A stretch of DNA of 41,505 nucleotides from an uncultured Roseburia sp. (GTDB lineage: Bacteria > Bacillota > Clostridia > Lachnospirales > Lachnospiraceae), in NCBI GenBank assembly GCA_910587865.1, contig CAJUNX010000036.1:1-41505 (forward strand), read 5' to 3'. How positions within the stretch are numbered: the first letter of the stretch is position 1; every line of letters starts with the position of its first letter. The notes beneath the pieces are model-generated. The model was not told where the DNA came from. It saw nothing but the letters and a program-made list of their open reading frames with translations, and searched no databases. Below, piece by piece: positions 8,205 through 16,880 of this stretch. The position numbers and the translations under genes were made by a program.

Positions 8205-8988
8205 TCTGTATAAGCAGTGGTATATCCAGCCGGGAACTGCGGAGGCCAGGGTGATTGACTCAAATCCACTCCTTGCTTCCCGCCTCGCGGAACGTGCATC
8301 CCGCACAGAGGCCGGGGCGGACGGCGGATTCGTGGAGGGTCTTGCCGCTCCGGAGGCCGGGGCTGCGGAGGCCATGGAGAACAGGACCGATTATATTGCG
8401 CTTGCGAAGACGGAAGCGGCGCGTGTGATTGAGGAGGCGAAACAGCAGGCGGCGGGTCTGCTTGAACAGGCCGAAATCCAGGCGAAAGAGCTGGAGGAGA
8501 GGGCAAAGCAGGAGGGATATGAGGCTGCGGAGACAATGATCGCCGGCGAGCGCGAGGCATTCCGGCAGGAGCTTGAAGCCCGGTTCCGGGAGAGAAGCGG
8601 TCAGCTTGAGCAGGAGTACGCCGCAAAGCATGACCAAATGGAAGCGGAGCTTCTGGATGTGATTCTTGCAGTGTTTAACAAAGTATTTCGTGTTCAGTTT
8701 GACGGGAAACGCGAGATCCTTTTGGAGCTTGTGAACCGGACCCTGATGAATGTGGGGGATGAGAAGAGTTTCCGGATCAGGGTTGCACCGGATCAGACGG
8801 CGTTCCTGGAAAAAAGACGCGGAGAAATACTTGATCACGTCGGACACGATATCGAGCTGGATATCCTGCCCGATCCGTCGCTGAAGGGAAATGACTGCAT
8901 GATAGAGACGGATTCCGGTGTGTTTGACTGCGGTCTTGACACACAGCTTGAGAACCTGACCAGGGATATCCGGTCACTCTGTTCGTAA
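8188..8988 (+). CDS. fliH: Flagellar assembly protein FliH
   Basis: FliH holds and regulates the export ATPase FliI. The 266-residue product has a variable N-terminus, then an Ala/Glu-rich coiled coil at about 65-150 (EEAKQQAAGLLEQAEIQAKE). A C-terminal FliH/vacuolar-ATPase-E-like domain contains FRIRVAPDQ and NDCMIETDSGVFDCGLDTQL. The gene overlaps the end of fliG. GGAGG at 8181-8185 is almost on ATG 8188; TTG 8197 has better spacing and could be the real start, giving an eight-base overlap. Sequence conservation is low, so the call rests on position plus the C-terminal motif. Confidence 0.93.
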   Translation: MRSLSNLYKQWYIQPGTAEARVIDSNPLLASRLAERASRTEAGADGGFVEGLAAPEAGAAEAMENRTDYIALAKTEAARVIEEAKQQAAGLLEQAEIQAKELEERAKQEGYEAAETMIAGEREAFRQELEARFRERSGQLEQEYAAKHDQMEAELLDVILAVFNKVFRVQFDGKREILLELVNRTLMNVGDEKSFRIRVAPDQTAFLEKRRGEILDHVGHDIELDILPDPSLKGNDCMIETDSGVFDCGLDTQLENLTRDIRSLCS

Positions 8989-9001
8989 GGATGAAGCATT
9001 T

Positions 9002-10312
9002 ATGACACATGCGTTTGAAAAATATTTACAACTTGGAGAAAAGACATATTTCAATCATTTAGGGAAGGTGGTCAGAGTAGTCGGGCTTACGATTGAGTCG
9101 GTCGGACCGAACGCAAAGCTCGGACAGCTCTGCCGCATTATCCTGGATGCAGAGAAGAACGTATCCGTGATGGCGGAGGTCGTCGGCTTTCGCGACAAAC
9201 GTCTCCTTCTCATGCCTTTTGAAAATGTAGAGGGGATCGGCGTGGGATGTATCGTAGAGAATACGGGACATCCTTTATCTGTGCCGGTCGGCGAAGCGCT
9301 TTTAGGCCATCTCCTCGACGGGATCGGCAGACCGACCGACGGAGGGGTGCTGAAAAAAGAAAAAGAATATCCGGTGGAGGCATATCCGCCGGATCCGATG
9401 AGCAGACGGATTATCGATGAAGTCCTTCCGCTCGGCGTGAAGGCGGTGGACGGACTGATCACGGTCGGCAAGGGGCAGCGAATCGGGATTTTTGCCGGTT
9501 CCGGTGTTGGGAAGAGTACGCTTCTCGGCATGTTTGCCCGCAACACAAAAGCGGATATCAATGTGATAGCGCTGATCGGGGAGCGCGGTCGTGAGGTGAG
9601 GGAGTTCGTGGAGCGTGATCTCGGGGAAGAGGGAATGAAACGCTCGGTTGTCGTGGTCGCCACCTCGGATAAACCTGCGCTGATCCGCAACAAGGCGGCG
9701 AAGACGGCGACGGCAATTGCAGAATATTTCAGGGATCAGGGGAAGGATGTTCTTTTGATGATGGATTCCCTGACACGTTTTTCCATGGCGCAGAGGGAGA
9801 TCGGGCTGGCGTCTGGCGAGCCGCCGGTGACCAGGGGGTATCCGCCGAGCGTTTACTCGGAGATGCCGAAGCTTTTAGAGCGTGCCGGTACTTCGGACAG
9901 GGGATCGATCACCGGGCTTTACACCGTGCTGGTGGACGGGGATGACTTTAACGAGCCGATCACGGACACGGCGCGGAGTATTTTGGACGGACATATCGTG
10001 CTCTCAAGATCGCTGGCAAACAAGAACCATTATCCTGCGATCGATGTGCTGGCGAGTATTTCACGTGTGATGAGCCAGATTGCGTCGAAGGAGCACAAGG
10101 AGCTGGCGGGCAGGCTGAATCAGGTGCTGGCGACCTACAATGAGGCGGAGGATCTGATCAATATCGGAGCGTACAAAAACGGTTCCAATCGGGAGATTGA
10201 TTATGCGATCCAGAAGATTCAGGCAGTGAACGCATTTCTGATGCAGCAGACGGACGAACGTTTCCGGTTCGATGAGGAGATCGCGCTTCTGGGCGAGCTG
10301 TTCCGCAGCTGA
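9002..10312 (+). CDS. fliI: Flagellar export ATPase FliI
   Basis: FliI is the hexameric ATPase that feeds flagellar proteins to the export gate. Its 436 residues match the F1-beta-like family. The P-loop is GSGVGKST (K171), the Walker B region is VLLMMDSLTRF, and the export-ATPase signature PSVYSEMPKLLERAG is present. ATG 9002 follows fliH by 13 bases with AAGGA upstream. It is flanked by fliH and fliJ as usual. Confidence 0.99.
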   Translation: MTHAFEKYLQLGEKTYFNHLGKVVRVVGLTIESVGPNAKLGQLCRIILDAEKNVSVMAEVVGFRDKRLLLMPFENVEGIGVGCIVENTGHPLSVPVGEALLGHLLDGIGRPTDGGVLKKEKEYPVEAYPPDPMSRRIIDEVLPLGVKAVDGLITVGKGQRIGIFAGSGVGKSTLLGMFARNTKADINVIALIGERGREVREFVERDLGEEGMKRSVVVVATSDKPALIRNKAAKTATAIAEYFRDQGKDVLLMMDSLTRFSMAQREIGLASGEPPVTRGYPPSVYSEMPKLLERAGTSDRGSITGLYTVLVDGDDFNEPITDTARSILDGHIVLSRSLANKNHYPAIDVLASISRVMSQIASKEHKELAGRLNQVLATYNEAEDLINIGAYKNGSNREIDYAIQKIQAVNAFLMQQTDERFRFDEEIALLGELFRS

Positions 10313-10366
10313 TAAGCGCGTGCAGATGCCGGCGGATACAATAGAAGCAGTGGAAGGACACAGGTT

Positions 10367-10807
10367 ATGGCAAAGTTTGTTTACCGGATGCAGAATATTC
10401 TGGATATCAAATTAAAGCTGGAGGATCAGGCGAAGATCGCATATGGAATCGCAAACCGGCGGCTCGCGGAAGAGCAGGAGAAGCTTCAGACCATTCTGAT
10501 CCGCAGAACCGGATTTGAGCGGCATGCAAAGGAGCTGATGAACGGTCCGCTTGACATGGGAAAGATCAAAGAGTGCCGTCGCGCGATTGATGTGCTCAAG
10601 AGCATGCAGCGGACGCAGATGATGAACGTACATGCGGCGGAGCGCGCGCTCGACTATGCCAGGCGTGAGCTGGACCGGATTATGATAGAGCGCAAGACGC
10701 AGGAAAAGCTGCGCGAGCGGGCGTTTACGGAGTTTAAGCAGGAACTCTCGCGCGAAGAGGGTAAAGAGATTGACGAGCTGGTCAGCTATCAGTACCACGT
10801 CAGCTAG
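10367..10807 (+). CDS. fliJ: Flagellar export protein FliJ
   Basis: FliJ is the coiled-coil stalk of the export ATPase. The 146 residues are almost wholly helical and charged, with RMQNILDIKLKLEDQAKIAY at the start and long Lys/Arg/Glu heptad-like stretches. Length and the position after fliI fit FliJ; sequence alone would be only moderately specific. Confidence 0.92.
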   Translation: MAKFVYRMQNILDIKLKLEDQAKIAYGIANRRLAEEQEKLQTILIRRTGFERHAKELMNGPLDMGKIKECRRAIDVLKSMQRTQMMNVHAAERALDYARRELDRIMIERKTQEKLRERAFTEFKQELSREEGKEIDELVSYQYHVS

Positions 10808-10840
10808 ACGGGTGACGTGACGGCATGGAGGATGTAAGGT

Positions 10841-11671
10841 ATGGCAGAAGAAAAAGACGAGGTTTTCGATAAAAAGGCGGCGCGGAAGGCAGAAAAAGCG
10901 CAGAAGAAGGCCGATAAAAAAGGAAAAAAGTCGAAAAAGAATGAGCTTGAGGAAGAAGAAACCACAGTCGGCGGTAAAATCGCCGTGTTTTTTGTGACGC
11001 TGATCATTCTGCTGATCTGGCTGGCGATCATCGTGCTTCTGATCAAGTGGGATGTGGGCGGCTTCGGGTCGACGATGCTGGCGCCGATTTTAAAGGATGT
11101 GCCGTATGTGAACCGGATTCTGCCGGAAAACGCCATGGAGGAACTCTCCACAGAGGAGAGCGCATATGCATATTCTTCCATGGAAGAAGCGGTCAACCGT
11201 GTCCGTCAGCTGGAGTTAGAGCTTGCGGAGGCGCAGAATTCCTCGAATGCCAACGCGGAATATATCGCCCAGCTTGAGGCGCAGGCGGCGGAGCTTGCCC
11301 GTTATAAGCAGGAGGAAGCGGATTTTGAGGCCCAAAAGCAAAAGTTCTATGAAGAGGTTGTATTTTCAGATTCCGCACCCGATATAGAAACATATAAAGA
11401 GTATTATGAGAGTATTGATCCGGCGAATGCCGAGATCATATACCGCCAGGTTGTAAAGCAGACGGCAGTGGACGATCAGATGAAAGAATACATACAGGTT
11501 TATTCTTCCATGAAGCCAAAGGAAGCCGCTGCGGTGTTTGATGCGATGACCGGGGAGCTGGATCTTGTGGCAGAGATCCTTGCAAACATGGATCCCCAGT
11601 CCTGTGCTGATATTCTTGGCAAAATGAATTCCGAGAACGCTGCAAAAGTGACGGAGATCATGAAGCCTTAG
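10841..11671 (+). CDS. MotE/YlxF-like membrane protein with MgtE-N-type C-terminal domain
   Basis: Same position (after fliJ, before fliK) and layout as B. subtilis YlxF and the alphaproteobacterial chaperone MotE. A Lys/Glu-rich cytoplasmic start (about residues 1-42) is followed by one membrane helix at about 45-68 (IAVFFVTLIILLIWLAIIV). A coiled coil at about 110-170 comes next, and a C-terminal MgtE-N-like helical repeat region (MKPKEAAAVFDAM, ILANMDPQSCADILGKM). In MotE this domain supports stator function; here the role is inferred. A good GGAGG-type site lies upstream of ATG 10841. Confidence 0.85.
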   Translation: MAEEKDEVFDKKAARKAEKAQKKADKKGKKSKKNELEEEETTVGGKIAVFFVTLIILLIWLAIIVLLIKWDVGGFGSTMLAPILKDVPYVNRILPENAMEELSTEESAYAYSSMEEAVNRVRQLELELAEAQNSSNANAEYIAQLEAQAAELARYKQEEADFEAQKQKFYEEVVFSDSAPDIETYKEYYESIDPANAEIIYRQVVKQTAVDDQMKEYIQVYSSMKPKEAAAVFDAMTGELDLVAEILANMDPQSCADILGKMNSENAAKVTEIMKP

Positions 11672-11685
11672 AATATAGATGGAAA

Positions 11686-11820
11686 GCCGGGGCCTGATAG
11701 GCGTAAAGATGCGCAGATATCAGGGCCTCTGACCGGTATGAGCATGCAGGCCGACAGACCGGAATGCGAATAACGGCCGGGATTTCGGGAGTCAGAAGAC
11801 AACGCTGTCCCGAAGGGCTT
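11686..11820 (+). other. Hairpins between the MotE-like gene and fliK
   Basis: CCTGATA pairs with TATCAGG in the first part of the 225-base gap, and TTCGGGA with TCCCGAA further on. Neither has a T run. The rest of the gap up to the fliK ribosome site (AAAGGAGG near 11882) shows no gene. Confidence 0.4.
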
Positions 11821-11896
11821 TTCTGCCCGATGCCCAAAAGGCACAAAAGGGCGTGTCCCAGGAGGCACATATAATAAGAAGAAAGGAGGGAGAAGG

Positions 11897-13321
11897 ATGG
11901 GAGCTACCAGTATTTCCGAGATCGGAAAGATGTTTCTGCAGACTCAGCCTGCAGCGGAATCCGGAGGTTTTGGAAAGGACGACGGAGGAATTGATTTTTC
12001 CAAAGTGATCAGTCAGATGACGGCGCCCGCGGGAGGAAATGCTTCGTCCGGCAATCTGCAGACGCAGTTTCAGGAGGATTCCGTCAGGGGAAAAGAGCCG
12101 GTTTCCGGCAGTGAATATGACAGATACCGGTATCATGAGAATGAGATCCGGCAACAGTCCGAAGCAGAATCACCTGACGCGGATCATGTGGCAGAGAAGC
12201 TGGATGCCTTCGAAAAGGAAGTAAAAGATGCGTTAAAGGATGCATTCGGCCTGACTGACGAGCAGATTGAAGAAGCGATGAAGACGCTCGGAATCAGTTT
12301 TGCGGATCTTTTAAATCCAGCCATGCTTGCGTCGCTGGTATCGGAGCTGACAGGTGCGGCAGATATGGGAGCCCTGCTCTGCGATGAAGGGTTTTTAAAC
12401 GTGATGCAGGAGATCGGCACGCTTGGAAAAGAGCTGCTTGAGGAGCTTGGCATCACGAAGGAACAGCTGACGGAGCTTGTGAAAGCGACGGATCCGGTGA
12501 CAGAGCAGCAGCCGGTGGTGGACAATGCCGCGGAAGCGGATCTTTCCGGGAATGATTCAGAGCTGCCTGTCCTGACGGTGGAGACAGAAGATCACCGCAG
12601 CAATAAGGCGCAGGATGTGATGCGGCCGGACGGCGGGACAGAAAAGACAGAAGAACCTGCAGCGGATACGACAGAGGAGGTGGCCGATACTTCCGAACGC
12701 ACCGCAGCAACGGAGAAATCCGGACAGGAAACCGCGGGGGAGGAGACCGGCAGTCGTCATCCGGATACGGGGATGACACAGGCGGGCGTTTCGAATACGG
12801 TGGACCATGTGAATGCCGGACAGACGGAGGGAATGAATGAGTTTTCTTCGCGGCTGAACACAGAGAACATCATTCGCCAGATCGTGGAGCAGGTGAGAGT
12901 GAATCTAAGCAACACCTCGACAACGATTGAGATGCAGCTGAACCCGGAGAACCTCGGAAAGCTTTATCTCCAGCTCACCGCAAAGGACGGTATGGTCTCG
13001 GCGCGTATTGTGGCGCAGAACGAGATGGTCCGTGCGGCGCTTGAAAATCAGGTGGCGGAGCTTCGTGAGAGCATGGAGCAGTCCGGCGTTCGTGTGGAGG
13101 CGGTTGAAGTGACCGTCGGCAGCCATGAATTCGAAAAGAATCTGGAGCAGAATGCCAGACAGCAGGAGCGCGAGACCGAGGAGCAGGAAAAATCCGCGAA
13201 GCGGAACCGGCGGATCAATTTAAACGATCTGGATGAGCTGTCAGGCGTGATGACAGAGGAAGAATCCTTAGTTGCGCAGATGATGGCGGAGCAGGGGAAT
13301 TCCGTTGATTTTTCAGCATAA
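11897..13321 (+). CDS. fliK: Flagellar hook-length control protein FliK
   Basis: FliK is exported during hook growth, measures hook length and triggers the substrate switch through FlhB. The 474-residue protein has a variable Thr/Glu/Ala-rich middle (about 200-320) that acts as the ruler. A conserved C-terminal hook domain at about 340-430 contains MQLNPENLGKLYLQL, then KDGMVSARIVAQNEMVRAAL and SGVRVEAVEVTVG. An excellent AGGAGG-like site precedes ATG 11897. It is followed by flgD as usual. Confidence 0.95.
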   Translation: MGATSISEIGKMFLQTQPAAESGGFGKDDGGIDFSKVISQMTAPAGGNASSGNLQTQFQEDSVRGKEPVSGSEYDRYRYHENEIRQQSEAESPDADHVAEKLDAFEKEVKDALKDAFGLTDEQIEEAMKTLGISFADLLNPAMLASLVSELTGAADMGALLCDEGFLNVMQEIGTLGKELLEELGITKEQLTELVKATDPVTEQQPVVDNAAEADLSGNDSELPVLTVETEDHRSNKAQDVMRPDGGTEKTEEPAADTTEEVADTSERTAATEKSGQETAGEETGSRHPDTGMTQAGVSNTVDHVNAGQTEGMNEFSSRLNTENIIRQIVEQVRVNLSNTSTTIEMQLNPENLGKLYLQLTAKDGMVSARIVAQNEMVRAALENQVAELRESMEQSGVRVEAVEVTVGSHEFEKNLEQNARQQERETEEQEKSAKRNRRINLNDLDELSGVMTEEESLVAQMMAEQGNSVDFSA

Positions 13322-13336
13322 AGAAAGGAGAAAAGC

Positions 13337-14197
13337 ATGGCATTAATTTTACCGGTTGAAAACGGTCAGATTAAGGACGACACAAAACAGGAAGAGACCA
13401 AGGCGCCCGGCAATGACCTGGGGTATGACCAGTTTTTACAGCTTCTGTGTGCCGAGATGCAGTATCAGGATCCGCTGGAGCCGACGAGCAACACGGAATA
13501 TGTGGCGCAGTTAGCGACCTTCTCGCAGATGGAAGCGATGTTAAACATGCAGGATACCATGAAGAGCAGCAATGCGAATGATCTGGTCGGCAAATACGTC
13601 CTGATTCGTGCAAAGTCTTCCGAGACGGGTGCGACGACGGATGTGGCCGGATTTGTGGATTACGTGCAGAAGAGTAATAACAAGCTGTTTTTATCGGTCG
13701 GCGGAGAACTGTATTCGATCGATGACCTTTATCAGGTGGCGGATGTTGAGTACATGGAGGCGATATCGCTCTCGCAGGCATTTACTGCGTCTGTGTCGAA
13801 GCTTCCGGATAAGGATCAGCTCACGCTGGCATGGGTGACGGATGTCGATAATCTTGTGAAGGTATACGAGGCGTTTACATCGTATCAGAGATCGTTTATC
13901 GACAACGATACGCTGACGAAGTTTACGGAAGTCGTGTCAAAGATGACTGAGCTCAAGACCGCGGCGACGGAGAAAGCAACCGGCTTTAAGAAAATGATAG
14001 ACGAACTGCCGGATGTCGATAAGCTTACCCTGGATGACAAGGCGGCGCTGGATGAGGTGAAGGACGCTTATGAGAAGTTCTCCTATTATGAGCGCCTGTT
14101 TATCGATGAGGATACGTCGAAGAAGTTTGAGGCGCTGAAGGAAAAAATGGCTGAGCTGACAGGGGAATCTGACACAGACACGGATACCGATGCGTAA
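13337..14197 (+). CDS. flgD: Hook cap protein FlgD with two extra C-terminal repeats
   Basis: FlgD caps the growing hook. The start is typical: YDQFLQLLCAEMQYQDPLEP (about 30-49) then a Glu/Gln-rich helix (LATFSQMEAMLNMQ). A small beta domain at about 80-140 begins DLVGKYVLI. Unusually, residues about 153-208 and 220-275 are two copies of a roughly 55-residue unit (24 identical positions by eye). Each has LPD.D.LTL, Y E . F..Y.R.FID and K.F, like repeats seen in large Firmicute surface proteins. Bacillus FlgD is only about 140 residues and lacks these. The end is a run of Asp and Thr. AAGGAG precedes ATG 13337. Confidence 0.95.
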   Translation: MALILPVENGQIKDDTKQEETKAPGNDLGYDQFLQLLCAEMQYQDPLEPTSNTEYVAQLATFSQMEAMLNMQDTMKSSNANDLVGKYVLIRAKSSETGATTDVAGFVDYVQKSNNKLFLSVGGELYSIDDLYQVADVEYMEAISLSQAFTASVSKLPDKDQLTLAWVTDVDNLVKVYEAFTSYQRSFIDNDTLTKFTEVVSKMTELKTAATEKATGFKKMIDELPDVDKLTLDDKAALDEVKDAYEKFSYYERLFIDEDTSKKFEALKEKMAELTGESDTDTDTDA

Positions 14198-14251
14198 TAA
14201 CAGCATATGCGCGGTCGGATCGATCGTTTCGATGCAGAAATGAGGATTGTT

Positions 14252-14650
14252 ATGAATAAAATCAATAACCAGTTCGCGTCGATCGAGCAGGTCACTGACC
14301 GGTATTTTGGCCAGAGGGGCACGGAAGCTCCGGGGGCTGCGAGCGGCATATCGTTTGAGGAGATATTAAGGCAAAAACAGGAGCCTTACGGCAGCGAACA
14401 GCTCAGGTTCTCCAAACACGCGATGGGACGTCTGAATGACCGAAACATCAATTTGTCGCAGGAGCAGAACGAACGGCTTGAAACCGGCGTCATGAGAGCG
14501 GGCGAGAAGGGAATCCGTGAATCGCTTGTGCTTCTCGATTCACTGGCATTTATTGTCAATGTTCCGAGCAAGACTGTAGTGACAGCCATCGACCAGAGTG
14601 AGTCGGATCATAAAATTTTTACCAATATTGACGGCGCTGTCATCGCATAG
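14252..14650 (+). CDS. TIGR02530-type flagellar operon protein
   Basis: A small protein (132 residues) between flgD and flgE, the position held in many Firmicutes by the TIGR02530 flagellar operon family. The conserved core is FSKHAMGRLNDRNINLSQEQ and later DSLAFIVNVPSKTVVTAID. I chose ATG 14252 because GAGGA (14242-14246) sits before it. An in-frame ATG at 14207 lacks a good site. The function is unknown; location suggests hook or rod assembly. Confidence 0.85.
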   Translation: MNKINNQFASIEQVTDRYFGQRGTEAPGAASGISFEEILRQKQEPYGSEQLRFSKHAMGRLNDRNINLSQEQNERLETGVMRAGEKGIRESLVLLDSLAFIVNVPSKTVVTAIDQSESDHKIFTNIDGAVIA

Positions 14651-14673
14651 CCGGACCTTTACAGGGGGCAGCG

Positions 14674-14697
14674 GCTTTCCGACTGACAGAGGAAAGC
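14674..14697 (+). other. Hairpin upstream of flgE
   Basis: GCTTTCC (14674-14680) pairs perfectly with GGAAAGC (14691-14697) over a 10-base loop. No T run follows. It lies about 35 bases before the hook gene and could affect mRNA stability or processing. Confidence 0.45.
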
Positions 14698-14730
14698 GCA
14701 GCGCAGAAGAATTCAGGAGGTCATTTCATT

Positions 14731-16422
14731 ATGATGAGATCAATGTATTCTGCTGTGTCGGGACTTAAGACACATCAGACAAGAATGGACGTAATCGGTA
14801 ATAATATCGCGAACGTCAACACGGTAGCATTCAAATCATCCTCGGTAACATTCCAGGATATTCTCTACCAGAACACGTCGGGAGCGTCGGGTGCGAATGC
14901 GACGACCGGTACCGGCGGTATCAACGCAAAGCAGATCGGTCTCGGTGTTTCAACCGGTGCGACCAATATCAGCATCACGAACCCAGGTGCGGCGGAGACA
15001 ACCGGGGGTGCGTTTGATGTGCGTCTCTCAGATCAGACGACGACGAACTTCTTTATTGTGAGTACAGGTACGGAGAATCTGTTCACAAGATCCGGTTCCT
15101 TCTATGTGGACGGCGCCGGAAACCTGTGTATGACATCGACCGGATATACCGTGATGGGCTGGCAGGTAGACCCGACGACCGGATTGATCCGCAAGGATAC
15201 GGTGTCCCCGCTGCGCGTGATGCAGCCGTCGAATATGACGAGTCCGCCTGAGGCGACGACAAAAGCGAACGCTTCCGGAATCGTAGATAAGTTTGACACT
15301 GATGTGGTCAGCGACTCCGGCCTGGTGAAGAACTTATCGTTCTACGATAAGCTGGGATATTCCTACACCGCGCGTTTCCTGATCAAGGACAACGGCGAGA
15401 CCATGGTAAACGGACAGAACTGCAAGCGCTACACCGTGGAGCTCGAGAAGATCTTAGACAGCGACGGAAATAACATCACCGAGAACTTCAGCAAAGAGGA
15501 CATGGGCAAAATCTTCGGCAACTTTGATCCGAATACGGTGTTTGCAACCTATGAGTCCGCGACGAATCATACGATTGATCCGGTGGACGGTAGCGTTGAG
15601 ATCCCGGATCCGAACAATCCCGGGGGAAAGATTAAGGTGACGCATGATGCTACAAATAAATGTTTTGTCGATGCCGGAGGCAATCAATACAAATATACGA
15701 CGGTACTCGGCATTTCTACCAAAATGCAGGGAATGATCGACAGCGGGGAAGCGGATCTTACCTTTAACGCTTCCTATATGGCGCCGGGCGCAACGACGGC
15801 AGCACCGGTTTATCAGGTGATCGGCCCGTCCGCGACGTACGACCTGAATTTCTCTGCGGAGGACGGTACCTTTGTCGGAATCAACGGACTTGATGCGGTA
15901 AACCTGAACCTGTCCGGTTCCGGTCTGTTCCCGGACGGCAACTTTGAGAATATCGAGATTGATTTCTCAAAGCTTCAGAACACCAACAACGGCGGAAAAT
16001 CCACCGCGGTGATCGACGCCGGTGCAGTGGATGACGCGGCGGAAGGTGTCGGAAAGAAATTAGGAGCGCTGATCGGGCTTTCGATCGACAACAGCGGTAA
16101 GATCTGGGGTACATACGACAACGGTAATACCACGGTGCTCGGACAGATCGCGGTTGCACAGTTCGCAAATGCGGCGGGTCTTGAGAAGGTGGGAGATAAC
16201 TGCTATACCACAACCTTAAACTCCGGCGAGTTTGACGGAATCGGCGTGGAGATCGACGCGGACGGAAGCAAGATGACCTCCGGTGAGCTTGAGATGTCGA
16301 ATGTGGATCTCGCGAGCGAGTTCACGTCAATGATCACCACACAGCGCGGATTCCAGGCGAATTCACGTACGATCACGACCTCGGATACGCTGTTAGAAGA
16401 GCTGATCAACTTAAAGCGCTGA
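14731..16422 (+). CDS. flgE: Flagellar hook protein FlgE
   Basis: FlgE builds the hook. The 563-residue product starts with the axial-protein signature SAVSGLKTHQTRMDVIGNNI followed by ANVNTVAFKSS. It has a central variable region with many Asn/Gly/Thr residues and ends with the conserved helix MITTQRGFQANSRTITTSD and LLEELINLKR. It is longer than Salmonella FlgE (about 400), as common in clostridia. AGGAGG at 14715-14720 precedes the ATG-ATG pair. A long untranslated gap follows. Confidence 0.97.
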   Translation: MMRSMYSAVSGLKTHQTRMDVIGNNIANVNTVAFKSSSVTFQDILYQNTSGASGANATTGTGGINAKQIGLGVSTGATNISITNPGAAETTGGAFDVRLSDQTTTNFFIVSTGTENLFTRSGSFYVDGAGNLCMTSTGYTVMGWQVDPTTGLIRKDTVSPLRVMQPSNMTSPPEATTKANASGIVDKFDTDVVSDSGLVKNLSFYDKLGYSYTARFLIKDNGETMVNGQNCKRYTVELEKILDSDGNNITENFSKEDMGKIFGNFDPNTVFATYESATNHTIDPVDGSVEIPDPNNPGGKIKVTHDATNKCFVDAGGNQYKYTTVLGISTKMQGMIDSGEADLTFNASYMAPGATTAAPVYQVIGPSATYDLNFSAEDGTFVGINGLDAVNLNLSGSGLFPDGNFENIEIDFSKLQNTNNGGKSTAVIDAGAVDDAAEGVGKKLGALIGLSIDNSGKIWGTYDNGNTTVLGQIAVAQFANAAGLEKVGDNCYTTTLNSGEFDGIGVEIDADGSKMTSGELEMSNVDLASEFTSMITTQRGFQANSRTITTSDTLLEELINLKR

Positions 16423-16456
16423 TAAAATAATCAAATTTTAATAAAATTCAATCAAT

Positions 16457-16498
16457 ATATATGGTAAAATGTATTCACATCATCTACCATATATGGTA
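16457..16498 (+). promoter_or_regulatory. Operator-like palindrome with upstream half-site
   Basis: TACCATATATGGTA (16485-16498) is a perfect 14-base palindrome in the spacer of the promoter at 16474-16502. The 10-mer ATATATGGTA occurs at 16457-16466 and again at 16489-16498, exactly 32 bases apart, about three helical turns. This fits cooperative binding of a dimeric regulator; which one is unknown. Confidence 0.5.
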
Positions 16499-16502
16499 TA
16501 CT
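16474..16502 (+). promoter_or_regulatory. SigA-type promoter downstream of flgE
   Basis: TTCACA (16474-16479), a 17-base spacer and TATACT (16497-16502). The predicted start near 16509 falls at the foot of the hairpin at 16506-16550, so the product would be a very short RNA unless read-through occurs. Confidence 0.6.
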
Positions 16503-16505
16503 AAT

Positions 16506-16556
16506 CGTGTAACTTGTGTTCCCCACACCGGGTTAGGCACGGGTTACACGGTTTTT
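16506..16556 (+). ncRNA. Possible small structured RNA or terminator after flgE
   Basis: CGTGTAAC (16506-16513) pairs perfectly with GTTACACG (16543-16550), followed by G and five Ts. Inside is a second hairpin, GTGT (16516-16519) with ACAC (16525-16528) over a TCCCC loop, and a repeated CGGGTTA. It may simply end flgE transcripts. With a promoter whose start falls at the hairpin base, it could instead be a roughly 50-base RNA. No known family is recognised. Confidence 0.4.
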
Positions 16557-16766
16557 GAGTGATAATATGCAGGCATCATGCGGCAGGCGGATTTTTATGC
16601 TGCAGCTTACATATCAGTGAGCGGTCATCGGTTGTCATTCACACCTGCGGTGCCTGGGCAGAATGTGATGCCGGCGCGGTGTAAGTGGTAACGTAATTCG
16701 GAACCTGACAGGGGGTGTGACAGGAATCATGTATGAACAGACAGGAGAATAATCTGTAAAAGGAAG

Positions 16767-16795
16767 TAGACAAGTATTCAAAAGTTTAGTAAAAT
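16767..16795 (+). promoter_or_regulatory. SigA-type promoter upstream of motA
   Basis: TAGACA (16767-16772), a 17-base spacer and TAAAAT (16790-16795), each one base from consensus. It would give motA a leader of about 80 bases and a transcription start separate from flgB. Confidence 0.5.
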
Positions 16796-16880
16796 CATAC
16801 ATGGAGATTGTTATGACAGTCAGGTCTGACAGAAGCTTCTATATGTATGGCGGAAATACTATAATTTACAAGGATGGTAG

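Larger units (their letters stand above)
16423..16880 (+). other. 458-base gap between flgE and motA
   Basis: No convincing gene is seen, although many Clostridia and Bacilli have the small flbD/swrD gene after flgE. The first 135 bases hold an operator-like palindrome, a strong promoter and a compact hairpin with a T run. Bases 16557-16760 show nothing I can name. A second promoter candidate at 16767-16795 precedes motA. A 12-base dyad GTCAGGTCTGAC lies near 16820. Confidence 0.6.

Noticed and set aside
16860..16865. TATAAT just before motA
   Set aside because: No -35 element at a proper distance, and transcription would begin too near the start codon.
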